64,000 bases of DNA from Phycisphaeraceae bacterium (GTDB taxonomy: Bacteria > Planctomycetota > Phycisphaerae > Phycisphaerales > UBA1924). Positions 27,365-36,026 of this stretch are shown here, one piece after another (the first letter of the stretch is position 1; the number at the start of each line of letters is the position of its first letter). The notes under the pieces are model-generated. The model was given only the letters and a program-made list of their open reading frames with translations. It was not told where the DNA came from and did not search any database. Location: positions 3,224,001 through 3,288,000 of the forward strand of contig CP060234.1 of the NCBI GenBank assembly GCA_023898685.1, read 5' to 3'. The position numbers and the translations under genes were made by a program.

Positions 27365-27863
27365 GCTGACCCCGACCGAGCGGCTCCAGCCGTGCCTGCT
27401 CGACCGGCTCACCGACGACGAGCCGGGCAAGAGCGCCGAGAGCCGCGACAAGCGGGTCTTCTCGACGCGGCAGATGCGGCTGGCGGTGCTGCGCGACCTC
27501 AACTGGCTTCTGAACACGGCCCAGAGGATGGGCCCCGATGAGGAGGCCGAGACGCCCGAGGTGTGCACGAGCGTGATCAACTTCGGGGTGCCCGACCTGT
27601 GCGGGCTCACGGCGGGCGGGCTTGACATTGTCGCGCTCGAACGGATCATCACCAAGGCGATCCGGGCCTACGAGCCCCGTATCCGGCCGGGCACGCTGCG
27701 GGTGACCGCGAATGTCGACGATTCGGAGATGTCGGGCAACGCCCTGACATTCGAGGTGAGGGGCGATCTGTGGGCCCAGCCCATCCCCGAGCCGATGTTC
27801 ATCAAGACCGAGATCGATCTGGAGACCGGGCAGTACGCCATGGAAGACCTGGCCCGGTCGTAG
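27357..27863 (+). CDS. tssE: T6SS baseplate protein TssE (gp25-like)
   Basis: A 168-residue protein beginning with LTPTERLQPCLLDRLTDD, the usual TssE opening. A gp25/lysozyme-like fold follows, with a SVINFGVPDL block and an AIRAYEPRIRPGTLRV block. TssE is a baseplate wedge component related to phage T4 gp25 and templates sheath polymerisation. The ATG at 27357 lies within the last codons of tagJ, suggesting coupled translation. A conserved Glu-Pro-Arg motif (YEPR), known to matter in gp25 proteins, is intact. Confidence 0.93.
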   Translation: MAELTPTERLQPCLLDRLTDDEPGKSAESRDKRVFSTRQMRLAVLRDLNWLLNTAQRMGPDEEAETPEVCTSVINFGVPDLCGLTAGGLDIVALERIITKAIRAYEPRIRPGTLRVTANVDDSEMSGNALTFEVRGDLWAQPIPEPMFIKTEIDLETGQYAMEDLARS

Positions 27864-27887
27864 TCCCCCACGGAGACGCCGCACGAG

Positions 27888-29795
27888 ATGGACCGCAGGC
27901 TCATCCGCTACTACGAACGCGAGCTCCGCCACGTCCGCGAGACGGCGGCGGAGTTCGCTCGCGAGTACCCCAAGATCGCGGGCCGGCTGGCGCTCGACGA
28001 GTTCGAGTGCGCCGACCCGTACGTCGAGCGGCTGCTCGAGGGCTTCGCGTTCCTCGCGGCCCGCGTGCAGCTCAAGCTCGACGCCGAGTTCCCGACGTTC
28101 ACCCAGCACCTGCTCGAGGCGGTCTACCCGCACTATCTCTGCCCGATGCCCTCGATGTGCATCGTGCAGATGAGGCCCGATCTCGAGGATTCGGGGCTCG
28201 CCAGCGGGTTCACCGTGCCACGCGGCACCGCTCTGCGCAGCATGATCGGGCGGAACGACCAGACCGCGTGCGAATACCGCACGGCCCACGAGCTCACGCT
28301 CGCGCCGATCGAGCTCGTCGAGGCGCAGTACCACGACCGCGACCTGCTGTCACTCGAGCTGCCGCGTGACGTCAAGGCGGCGGCCGTGATCCGCCTCCGC
28401 CTCCGCGCCTCGGCGGGGCTGATGTTCAGCGAGATTGAGGTCGACCAGCTCCCGCTGCTGCTCCGCGGCGCCGGCGCGCTGCCCTCGCGCGTCTACGAGC
28501 GGCTCGTCGCGCATACGTCGGCGATGCTCGTGCGACCGACGACACGGCCGGCGAGGTGGACCCACCGGCTCGATCCAACCCAGCACCTCCGCCAGATGGG
28601 GTTCCAGGCCGACGAGGCCCTGCTCCCTGTCGGCCCTCGCTCGTTCGAGGGCTACCGCCATCTCCAGGAGTACTTCGCCTTCCCCGAGCGGTTCCGCATG
28701 GTCGAGGTGTCGGGGCTCCGGGCGGCATTCGAGCGATGCGAGGCGCCGACGCTCGAGATCCTGTTCGTGCTCGATGAGCCCGACGCCGACCTCGAGCAGG
28801 CCATCGACCCGACCTCGTTCGCCCTGCACTGCACGCCCGCGATCAATCTGTTCCCGAAGCGCAGCGACCGCATCCACGTCACCGAGCGGTTCCATGAGTT
28901 CCACGTCGTGCCCGACCGCACGCGGCCGCTCGAGTACGAGGTCTACGACATCACCGAGGTGGTGGGCGTCGGTGGCGAGATCGACGACGAACGCGTCTTC
29001 CGCCCGTTCTACAAAGCCAGCGACATGGACGACGAGACGGGCGGGGGAGGGGCGTTCTTCGACACCTCGCGCGTGCCGCGAACGCTGACCGACAAGGAAC
29101 GCCGCTCAGGGCGGCGCTCGAGCTACCCGGGCAGCGAGGTCTACCTCCAGCTGGTCGACGCGTCGAGCGCGCCGTACCGGTCCGATCTCAAGCAGCTCGC
29201 GATCGCGACGCGCTGCACAAACCGCGACCTGCCGCTGCGGATGCCCGTGGGTCAAGGGCGGACGGACTTCTCGATGGACATCGGGGGCTCGGTCGAGTCG
29301 ATCCGCTGCATCGAGGGGCCCACGCCGCCCCGGCCCAGCTTCGTCGAGGGCGAGATCCTCTGGCGGCTCATCGGGCACCTCTCGCTCAACTACCTGTCGC
29401 TCGCCGACGCCGACCTCGCCCTGGGGTCGGACCACATGGATCCCAACGCCTCCGGGGCCGCGGCGATGCGCGACCTGCTCAAGATCTACGGCAACCTTGC
29501 CGAGGCGGCGACGCGCAAGCAGATCGACGGCCTCCGGAGCATCACCAGCCGGCCCGTGACCCGCCGGGCCCCGACCAAGGGCCCGATCAGCTTCGCGAGG
29601 GGCCTTCAGGTCCACGTCCACTTCGAGGAGAGTTACTTCGAGGGCTCGGGCTGCTTCCTGCTTGGGGCGGTGCTCGAGCGGTTCTTCGCCAAGTACGTCT
29701 CGATCAACTCGTTCACCGAGACCGTTGTCCAGACCCGTGAGCGCGGGGAGATCATGCGATGGCCGACCCGGATCGGAACGCGACATACGCTCTGA
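27888..29795 (+). CDS. tssF: T6SS baseplate protein TssF (VasA/ImpG family)
   Basis: A 635-residue protein, typical TssF length. The opening RRLIRYYERELRHVRETAAEF and the next block YPKIAGRL are diagnostic. TssF, TssG, TssE and TssK form the wedges of the T6SS baseplate. ATG 27888 follows GGAGA at 27872-27876. The 3' end overlaps tssG by 37 bases, indicating coupling of the two wedge subunits. Residues about 370-400 hold a short Gly-rich acidic insertion (DDETGGGG), which is probably a surface loop. Confidence 0.95.
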   Translation: MDRRLIRYYERELRHVRETAAEFAREYPKIAGRLALDEFECADPYVERLLEGFAFLAARVQLKLDAEFPTFTQHLLEAVYPHYLCPMPSMCIVQMRPDLEDSGLASGFTVPRGTALRSMIGRNDQTACEYRTAHELTLAPIELVEAQYHDRDLLSLELPRDVKAAAVIRLRLRASAGLMFSEIEVDQLPLLLRGAGALPSRVYERLVAHTSAMLVRPTTRPARWTHRLDPTQHLRQMGFQADEALLPVGPRSFEGYRHLQEYFAFPERFRMVEVSGLRAAFERCEAPTLEILFVLDEPDADLEQAIDPTSFALHCTPAINLFPKRSDRIHVTERFHEFHVVPDRTRPLEYEVYDITEVVGVGGEIDDERVFRPFYKASDMDDETGGGGAFFDTSRVPRTLTDKERRSGRRSSYPGSEVYLQLVDASSAPYRSDLKQLAIATRCTNRDLPLRMPVGQGRTDFSMDIGGSVESIRCIEGPTPPRPSFVEGEILWRLIGHLSLNYLSLADADLALGSDHMDPNASGAAAMRDLLKIYGNLAEAATRKQIDGLRSITSRPVTRRAPTKGPISFARGLQVHVHFEESYFEGSGCFLLGAVLERFFAKYVSINSFTETVVQTRERGEIMRWPTRIGTRHTL

Positions 29796-30802
29796 TCCTC
29801 CGGCTCATGGAGAAGCCGTACGCGTACGACTTCTTCGCCGCCGTCCGCAGGATCGAGTGCGCCAAGCACGCCGGCCGGCGTGTCGGGTCGTCGCTCCGCC
29901 TGCGGGATGACCCGATCCGTTTCGCCCAGGAGCCCTCGCTCGCCTTCGCCGCCTCGACGCTCCAGGCCTACTCGCCCGGAAAGTCGGGCGCCGCCGACCG
30001 GATGACGGTCAACTTCATGGGGCTGTTCGGCCCCAACGGCCCGCTTCCGCTCCACCTCACCGAGTATGCCCGCGACCGCGAGCGGAACTCGCGGGACGAC
30101 ACTTTCGTCCGGTTCTGCGACATCTTCCACCACCGGATGATCTCGATGTTCTACCGGGCGTGGGCGATCAACCAGCCCGCGGTCTCCTTCGACCGCGTCG
30201 CCGACGACCCTCATTCCGATCGATTCGGCGCCTATCTCGGGAGCACGATCGGGCTGGGCGAGCGGACACTGCTGCGGCGTGACGCCGTGCCGGATATCGC
30301 CAAGCAGCACTTCGCCGGTCGGCTGGTGCACCAGAGCAAGCCGCCCGAGGGGCTCGCGGCGCTGCTGGCCGACTACTTCGGCATGCCGGTCGACATCGAG
30401 GAATTCATCGGCCACTGGATCGAGATCCCAAGGGCCGACCGCCTGCGGATGGGCCGCGACGAGACGATGGGCCGGCTGGGCAGCACCGCGGTCATCGGGT
30501 CGAACATTTGGGATTGCACGCAGCGGTTCCGAATCAGGATTGGCCCGCTCAACTTCGAGCAGTACACGCGTCTGCTGCCCAGCGGGCGGAGCTTCGCGCG
30601 TCTCGTCGGGTGGGTGCGGAATTACGTCGGATATGAATATCAGTGGGACGCGATGCTGGTGCTGAAAAAAGAGGAGGTTCCCTCGGTGCAACTCGGGCGT
30701 GGGGGAATGCTCGGCTGGACGACCTGGCTCAAGACCGGGCCCTTCAAGCGGGACGCCGAGGACCTTGTCCTCCGCGCCCCCGACGAGGGAGATCCGGTGT
30801 AA
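29759..30802 (+). CDS. tssG: T6SS baseplate protein TssG (VasB/ImpH family)
   Basis: A 347-residue protein with the TssG start pattern (a short lead, then LMEKPYAYDFFAAVRRIE). It also has the later blocks VNFMGLFGPNGPLPLHLTEYA and FYRAWAINQP, all conserved in the family. TssG pairs with TssF in the baseplate wedge. ATG 29759 has GGGGAG at 29745-29750. The gene begins inside tssF. A perfect hairpin lies 15 bases past the stop. Confidence 0.95.
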   Translation: MADPDRNATYALILRLMEKPYAYDFFAAVRRIECAKHAGRRVGSSLRLRDDPIRFAQEPSLAFAASTLQAYSPGKSGAADRMTVNFMGLFGPNGPLPLHLTEYARDRERNSRDDTFVRFCDIFHHRMISMFYRAWAINQPAVSFDRVADDPHSDRFGAYLGSTIGLGERTLLRRDAVPDIAKQHFAGRLVHQSKPPEGLAALLADYFGMPVDIEEFIGHWIEIPRADRLRMGRDETMGRLGSTAVIGSNIWDCTQRFRIRIGPLNFEQYTRLLPSGRSFARLVGWVRNYVGYEYQWDAMLVLKKEEVPSVQLGRGGMLGWTTWLKTGPFKRDAEDLVLRAPDEGDPV

Positions 30803-30817
30803 CCTGTTTCTGTCGCG

Positions 30818-30872
30818 GTGCCGCGGTTCCGGCACGTGAACTCTGAAGGGGAGCGGCCCGTTCGCATGGGCC
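30818..30872 (+). promoter_or_regulatory. Two hairpins between tssG and clpV
   Basis: GTGCCG/CGGCAC (30818-30835, six-base loop) and GGCCC/GGGCC (30855-30872) fill the short gap. The second stem ends directly before the GGGGGTGG ribosome-binding site of tssH, so it could affect access to it. There is no U-tract and no clear promoter. Confidence 0.35.
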
Positions 30873-30885
30873 GGGGGTGGACATC

Positions 30886-33594
30886 ATGGCGGAAATCAGC
30901 CTGAAATCACTGTTCGGCAAGCTCAATAGCCTCTGCTACAAGTCGAGCGAGGCGGCGACGGTGTTCTGCAAGATGCGGGGCAACCCCCACGTCGAGCTGC
31001 TGCACTTCTTCCACCAGGTGCTCCAGCTCCAGGATTCGGACACCCACCGTGTCATCCGGCACTTCCAGCTCAACCCCTCCAAGCTCGCCGCCGACTTGAC
31101 CGCGGCCCTGGACAACCTGCCCCGCGGGGCATCCAGCCTTGCCGGCTTCTCCGCCGAGTTCGAGGAGGCGATCGAGCGGGCCTGGACCTATTCGACGCTG
31201 CTCTTCAACGAGTCTTCGATCCGGTCGGGGCACGTCATCGTCGGCATGCTCAAGACCAAGGGCCTCCAGCGCGAACTCAAGGCGATCAGCGGCGAGTTCG
31301 AGAAGGTCAAGGTCGAGGAACTGACAGACAACTGGGAGAAGATCCTGGGCGAGTCGGTGGAGGCGGGGCTGGCCGCCAGGGATGGCTCCCGTGTCGGTGG
31401 GGGGGCGGTGCCGGGCGAGGCGTCGGGCGCGATGTCGCCCGCCCAGATGGGCAAGGAGGAGGCCCTCAAGCGGTTCTGCAAGGACCTGACCGAAGAAGCC
31501 CGCACCGGCAAGATCGACCCCATCGTGGGGCGTGACGAGGAGACCCGGCAGGTCATCGACATCCTGATGCGACGCCGGCAGAACAACCCCGTGCTCGTGG
31601 GCGAGGCGGGCGTGGGCAAGACCGCCGTCGCCGAGGGATTCGCCCACAAGATCGTCGAAAAGGACGTGCCCCCGCCGCTCCAGGACGTCCGCCTGCTCGA
31701 GCTCGACGTCTCGGCGCTCCAGGCCGGCGCGAGCATGAAGGGCGAGTTCGAGGAACGGCTCAAGCAGGTGATCGAGGAGGTGCAGGCGTCGAGCCAGCCC
31801 ACGATCCTGTTCATTGACGAGGTGCACCGGCTGATCGGGGCGGGTGGACAGGCCGGCACGGGCGACGCCGCCCAACTCCTCAAGCCCGCTCTCGCCCGGG
31901 GCCTGCTGCGGACGGTCGCGGCAACGACGTGGGCCGAGTACAAGAAGCACATCGAGAAGGACCCCGCGCTGACCCGCCGATTCCAGACCGTGCAGGTCGA
32001 CGAGCCGGACGAGGAGCGGGCGATCCTGATGATGCGCAAGGTCGCGGGCATTTTCGAGAAGCACCACAAGGTGCAGATCCTCGACGAGGCGATCGAGGCG
32101 GCCGTGCGGCTGGGGCACCGCTACATCCCGGCAAGGCAGCTCCCGGACAAGGCCGTGAGCCTGCTGGACACGTCTTGCGCCCGTGTCGCGATCGGCCAGC
32201 ACGCGGTGCCGGCGGAGGTCGACGACACCCGCAAGCGGATCCAGGCCTTCGAGACCGAGCTGGAGATCCTCGGACGCGAGCAGGACGTGGGCAAGAACCA
32301 CGCCAAGCGTGTTGCGGCGATCCATGACTCGATCAAGAGCGAGCGGGAGCGGCTCGTCGGGCTCGAGGAGTCGTGGCAGAAGGAGAAGGGGCTGATTGAC
32401 CAGATCCTTGAGGTCCGGGCGCAGCTGCGCGGGCCGAGCGGCACCGAGCCCGTCGAGGCGGACGGGGCGCCGTCGACCGCCAAGCCGGCCCTCTCCGACG
32501 CCGAACGCACCGAGCTCAAGTCCAAGCTCGAAGGACTTCAGAAGGAGCTCTCCGACCTCCAGGGCGAGAGCCCGCTCATCCTCCCCGACTGCGACGCGAA
32601 CGCGGTCGCGGCGGTTGTGGCCGACTGGACGGGCATCCCCGTCGGCAAGATGGTCAAGAACGAGATCCAGGCGATCCTCGAGCTCGCCGACACGCTCAAC
32701 CAACGCATCATCGGGCAGCGGCACGCGCTCGAGGCGATCTCCAAGCGCGTCCAGACCAGCCGGGCGAGCCTCGACAACCCCAACAAACCGATCGGCGTGT
32801 TCATGCTCGCCGGGCCCTCGGGCGTTGGCAAGACCGAGACCGCGCTCGCCCTGGCCGAATCGCTCTACGGCGGCGAGCAGAACATCATCACGATCAACAT
32901 GTCGGAGTTCCAGGAGGCCCACACCGTCTCCACCCTCAAAGGGGCTCCTCCCGGCTACGTGGGCTACGGCGAGGGAGGCATCCTGACCGAAGCCGTCCGG
33001 CGCAAGCCCTATTCGGTCGTGCTGCTCGACGAGGTGGAGAAGGCCCACTCGGATGTCCACGAGATCTTCTTCCAGGTCTTCGACAAGGGGCAGATGGAGG
33101 ACGGCGAGGGCCGCCTGATCGACTTCAAGAACACGCTGATCCTGCTGACCACCAACGTCGGGTCCGAGCTCATCATGAACATGTGCAAGGACCCGGAGCT
33201 GATGCCCGACACCGAGGGCCTCCAGAAGGCGATGCGTGAGCCGTTGCTCAAGACCTTCCCGGCCGCGCTGCTGGGCCGCATGGTGGTGATCCCGTTCGTG
33301 CCGCTCACCGACGACATGCTCAAGGAGATCGCCAAGCTCCAACTCGGGCGGATCCAGAAGCGGATCGGCCAGAACCACGGCGCGACCTTCGAGTACGGCG
33401 ACGACGTGCTCGACCTGATCGTCAGCCGCTGCACCGAGGTCGAGTCGGGCGGGCGGATGATCGACGCCATCCTGACCCAGACCATGCTTCCCGAGATCTC
33501 GAACGTCTTCCTCCAGCGGATGATGGCGGGCCGGGAGATCGAGCGGGTGAAGGTGGCGGTGGCCGACGGGGAGTTCCGGTACGACTTCGACTGA
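30886..33594 (+). CDS. tssH: T6SS sheath-disassembly AAA+ ATPase TssH (ClpV)
   Basis: A 902-residue HSP100 ATPase. The ATG at 30886 has GGGGGTGG six to thirteen bases upstream; an in-frame GTG at 30877 overlaps that site. Order of domains: Clp N-domain (1-150), first AAA domain with Walker A GEAGVGKT (239) and Walker B ILFIDEVH (about 307), coiled-coil middle domain (about 430-540), second AAA domain with Walker A GPSGVGKT (643) and Walker B VVLLDEVEKAH (about 712). The N-terminal ISLKSLFGKLN segment and the T6SS location mark it as ClpV rather than ClpB. ClpV is known to dismantle contracted TssBC sheaths for reuse. It closes the visible cluster. Confidence 0.95.
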   Translation: MAEISLKSLFGKLNSLCYKSSEAATVFCKMRGNPHVELLHFFHQVLQLQDSDTHRVIRHFQLNPSKLAADLTAALDNLPRGASSLAGFSAEFEEAIERAWTYSTLLFNESSIRSGHVIVGMLKTKGLQRELKAISGEFEKVKVEELTDNWEKILGESVEAGLAARDGSRVGGGAVPGEASGAMSPAQMGKEEALKRFCKDLTEEARTGKIDPIVGRDEETRQVIDILMRRRQNNPVLVGEAGVGKTAVAEGFAHKIVEKDVPPPLQDVRLLELDVSALQAGASMKGEFEERLKQVIEEVQASSQPTILFIDEVHRLIGAGGQAGTGDAAQLLKPALARGLLRTVAATTWAEYKKHIEKDPALTRRFQTVQVDEPDEERAILMMRKVAGIFEKHHKVQILDEAIEAAVRLGHRYIPARQLPDKAVSLLDTSCARVAIGQHAVPAEVDDTRKRIQAFETELEILGREQDVGKNHAKRVAAIHDSIKSERERLVGLEESWQKEKGLIDQILEVRAQLRGPSGTEPVEADGAPSTAKPALSDAERTELKSKLEGLQKELSDLQGESPLILPDCDANAVAAVVADWTGIPVGKMVKNEIQAILELADTLNQRIIGQRHALEAISKRVQTSRASLDNPNKPIGVFMLAGPSGVGKTETALALAESLYGGEQNIITINMSEFQEAHTVSTLKGAPPGYVGYGEGGILTEAVRRKPYSVVLLDEVEKAHSDVHEIFFQVFDKGQMEDGEGRLIDFKNTLILLTTNVGSELIMNMCKDPELMPDTEGLQKAMREPLLKTFPAALLGRMVVIPFVPLTDDMLKEIAKLQLGRIQKRIGQNHGATFEYGDDVLDLIVSRCTEVESGGRMIDAILTQTMLPEISNVFLQRMMAGREIERVKVAVADGEFRYDFD

Positions 33595-33754
33595 TCCCTG
33601 TTCGAACAGCGGTCGGGCCGGGGCGGCGGCGTTGTGCGCGCCAGAACTTGCCGAGATTCCGTGATTTTCAGGGGTGATCGTCTGGCGGCGGGAAGCGTGC
33701 TTTCCTAATCTGCCGCGTAGCGCCACGCGCCCGCGAGACCCAGGAGAATCTGAG

Positions 33755-35953
33755 ATGCGAACCGACAGCCCCGTCACCGCCGCCACGAACGCCGCCACCG
33801 AATGGCTCGCGGCCAGGCCCGACGATTTCCGCCAGCGTCTGTCCATCGAGGAGATCTACGGCGCGGACGTCTTCGGCCTGCGGGCCATGCGTGAGCGGCT
33901 GCCCAAGCAGACGTACAAGGCCTTCATGCGGACCGTCGAGGAGGCCGAGCCGCTCGATCTGGTGGTGGCCGACGTCGTCGCCTCGGTGATGAAGGACTGG
34001 GCCATCGAGCGGGGCGCCACGCACTACACCCACTGGTTCCAGCCCCTCACGGGGTCGACGGCCGAGAAGCACGACGGCATGCTTATCCCGACCGGCGACG
34101 GCGAGATCGTCACCCAATTCTCCGGGTCGGACCTCGTTCAGGGCGAGCCCGACGCGTCGAGCTTCCCGTCGGGCGGCCTCCGCGCCACGTTCGAGGCCCG
34201 GGGCTACACCGCGTGGGACCCCACGAGCCCGGCGTTCATCGTCCGCGGCCCCAATCACGGCACGCTGTGCATCCCGACGGCCTTCGTCTCGTGGACAGGC
34301 GAGGCCCTCGACAAGAAGACCCCGCTGCTGCGTTCGATGGACGCGATCAACACGCAGGCGATGCGCATCCTCAAGCTGTTCGGCACCGACGAGGGTGTCC
34401 GCTGCGTGCGCACGTCGCTGGGCACCGAGCAGGAGTACTTCCTGATCGACCGTAATCTCTACTTCGCCCGCCCCGATCTGGTGACCTGCGACCGCACGCT
34501 GTTTGGCGCCAAGCCTCCCAAGGGGCAGGAGCTCGAGGACCACTACTTCGGCGCGATCCCCCAGCGCGTCATCGCCTTCATGGCCGACGTCGAGGAGGAG
34601 CTCTACCGCCTCGGCGTTCCGATCAAGACTCGGCACAACGAGGTCGCGCCGGGACAGTACGAGATTGCCCCGATCTACGAGGAGACAAACGTCGCCTGCG
34701 ACCACCAGATGCTCGTGATGGAGGTGCTCAAGCGGGTCGCTCCGCGGTACGGGCTGCAGGCCATCCTCCACGAAAAACCCTTCGCCGGCATCAACGGATC
34801 GGGCAAGCACAACAACTGGTCGCTCGCGACGAACACGGGCGTCAACCTGCTCGACCCGCAGGACGAGACGCACACCAATCTGCAGTTCATGGTCTTCCTG
34901 TGCGCCGTGCTCCGGGCGGTGGATCTGCACGCCGACGTGCTCCGCGCCTCGATCGCCAGCGCGTCGAACGACCACCGTCTGGGCGCCAACGAGGCCCCGC
35001 CCGCGATCATCTCGATCTACCTGGGCGACATGCTCACCGACCTCGTCGAGCAGCTCGAGAAGGGCACCCCCAAGCGGACGCTCAAGGGCGGCGCTCTCGA
35101 TCTCGGCGCCCGCACGCTCCCGCAGATCCCGCGCCACTCGGGCGATCGAAACCGCACCAGCCCGTTCGCGTTCACCGGCAACAAGTTCGAGTTCCGCGCC
35201 GTGGGCTCGTCGGCGGCGGTCTCGTGGCCCAACACCGTGATGAACACGATCGTGGCGGCTTCGCTCGACTCCATCGCCAGTGAACTCGAGGAGGCGACCA
35301 CGCGCAAGCAACGCAAGGAGACGCTCGAAGCGGCGTGCAAGCGCGTGCTCAAGGCGATCGTCAAGGAGCACAAGCGCGTCATCTTCAACGGCGACGGCTA
35401 CTCAGAGGCGTGGCACGCCGAGGCCGCCAGGCGGGGGCTGCCCAACATGCGCGATTCGGTGACTGCCTTCCAGGTCTTCGGCTCGCGCAAGGCCAAGGCA
35501 CTCTTCAAGCAGTACAAGGTGTTGAGCCCGGCCGAGCTCGACAGCCGTAAGCACATCTTCTTTGAGAAGTACACAAAGCAAATCCAGATCGAGAGCGAGC
35601 AGATGGTGCTGATCGCCCGCCAGCACATTCTCCCGGCCGCGATGCGTCAGCAGACCGAGTTGGCCGAGGCCGTCATGGCGACAGAAGGGGCGGATGTTGA
35701 CGCCTCGGCCGCCCGGGGCGCGCTGCAGGCGTTTAGCGAACTCGTCGACCAGTTGCGTGACAAGGTCGATGAACTGGACAGGCTCGATGACGTCCACGGT
35801 GGCGATGATCCGGCCCAGCACGCGAAATACCTTCGCGATAAGGTCATTCCCGCGATGGAGGATTGCCGGGAACTGGCGGACAGGGTCGAGGTGCACGTCT
35901 CGGCCGATCTCTGGCCGCTGCCGAGCTACCGCGAAATGCTGTTCATCCGATAG
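33755..35953 (+). CDS. glnN: Type III glutamine synthetase
   Basis: Makes glutamine from glutamate, ammonium and ATP. The protein has 732 residues, matching the large GSIII class (about 700-730) rather than GSI or GSII. Visible motifs include RTSLGTEQEYFLIDR (about 218-232, metal-binding glutamates), RHNEVAPGQYEIAP, NGSGKHNNWS (about 346) and the FTGNKFEFRAVGSS block. ATG 33755 is chosen for AGGAGA at 33742-33747; an in-frame start at 33674 would add 27 unconserved residues. The C-terminal 200 residues are helical. It stands alone after the T6SS cluster with a 160-bp leader, in which no PII-linked or sigma-54 site could be recognised. Confidence 0.96.
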   Translation: MRTDSPVTAATNAATEWLAARPDDFRQRLSIEEIYGADVFGLRAMRERLPKQTYKAFMRTVEEAEPLDLVVADVVASVMKDWAIERGATHYTHWFQPLTGSTAEKHDGMLIPTGDGEIVTQFSGSDLVQGEPDASSFPSGGLRATFEARGYTAWDPTSPAFIVRGPNHGTLCIPTAFVSWTGEALDKKTPLLRSMDAINTQAMRILKLFGTDEGVRCVRTSLGTEQEYFLIDRNLYFARPDLVTCDRTLFGAKPPKGQELEDHYFGAIPQRVIAFMADVEEELYRLGVPIKTRHNEVAPGQYEIAPIYEETNVACDHQMLVMEVLKRVAPRYGLQAILHEKPFAGINGSGKHNNWSLATNTGVNLLDPQDETHTNLQFMVFLCAVLRAVDLHADVLRASIASASNDHRLGANEAPPAIISIYLGDMLTDLVEQLEKGTPKRTLKGGALDLGARTLPQIPRHSGDRNRTSPFAFTGNKFEFRAVGSSAAVSWPNTVMNTIVAASLDSIASELEEATTRKQRKETLEAACKRVLKAIVKEHKRVIFNGDGYSEAWHAEAARRGLPNMRDSVTAFQVFGSRKAKALFKQYKVLSPAELDSRKHIFFEKYTKQIQIESEQMVLIARQHILPAAMRQQTELAEAVMATEGADVDASAARGALQAFSELVDQLRDKVDELDRLDDVHGGDDPAQHAKYLRDKVIPAMEDCRELADRVEVHVSADLWPLPSYREMLFIR

Positions 35954-35961
35954 ATTCGGGG

Positions 35962-35990
35962 TTGTAGGGCAGATCGGACTGTGTTAGCAT
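35962..35990 (+). promoter_or_regulatory. Candidate sigma-70-type promoter before the histidine kinase
   Basis: TTGTAG (35962-35967) and TAGCAT (35985-35990) are separated by exactly 17 bases and lie 37 bases before the kinase ATG. Both boxes deviate from consensus, so this is a weak prediction based on spacing and location. Confidence 0.3.
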
Positions 35991-36026
35991 GGTTGCTGTA
36001 GGCGCTGCGCGATCGGGCTGTCGACC

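Noticed and set aside
33598..33609. Perfect palindrome CTGTTCGAACAG after clpV as a LexA-type SOS box
   Set aside because: It lies about 145 bp from the glnN start without promoter elements, and only one copy is seen.
33690..33712. Sigma-54 promoter in front of glnN (GG...GC pair)
   Set aside because: The spacing between GG and GC is 13 bases, not the required 10.
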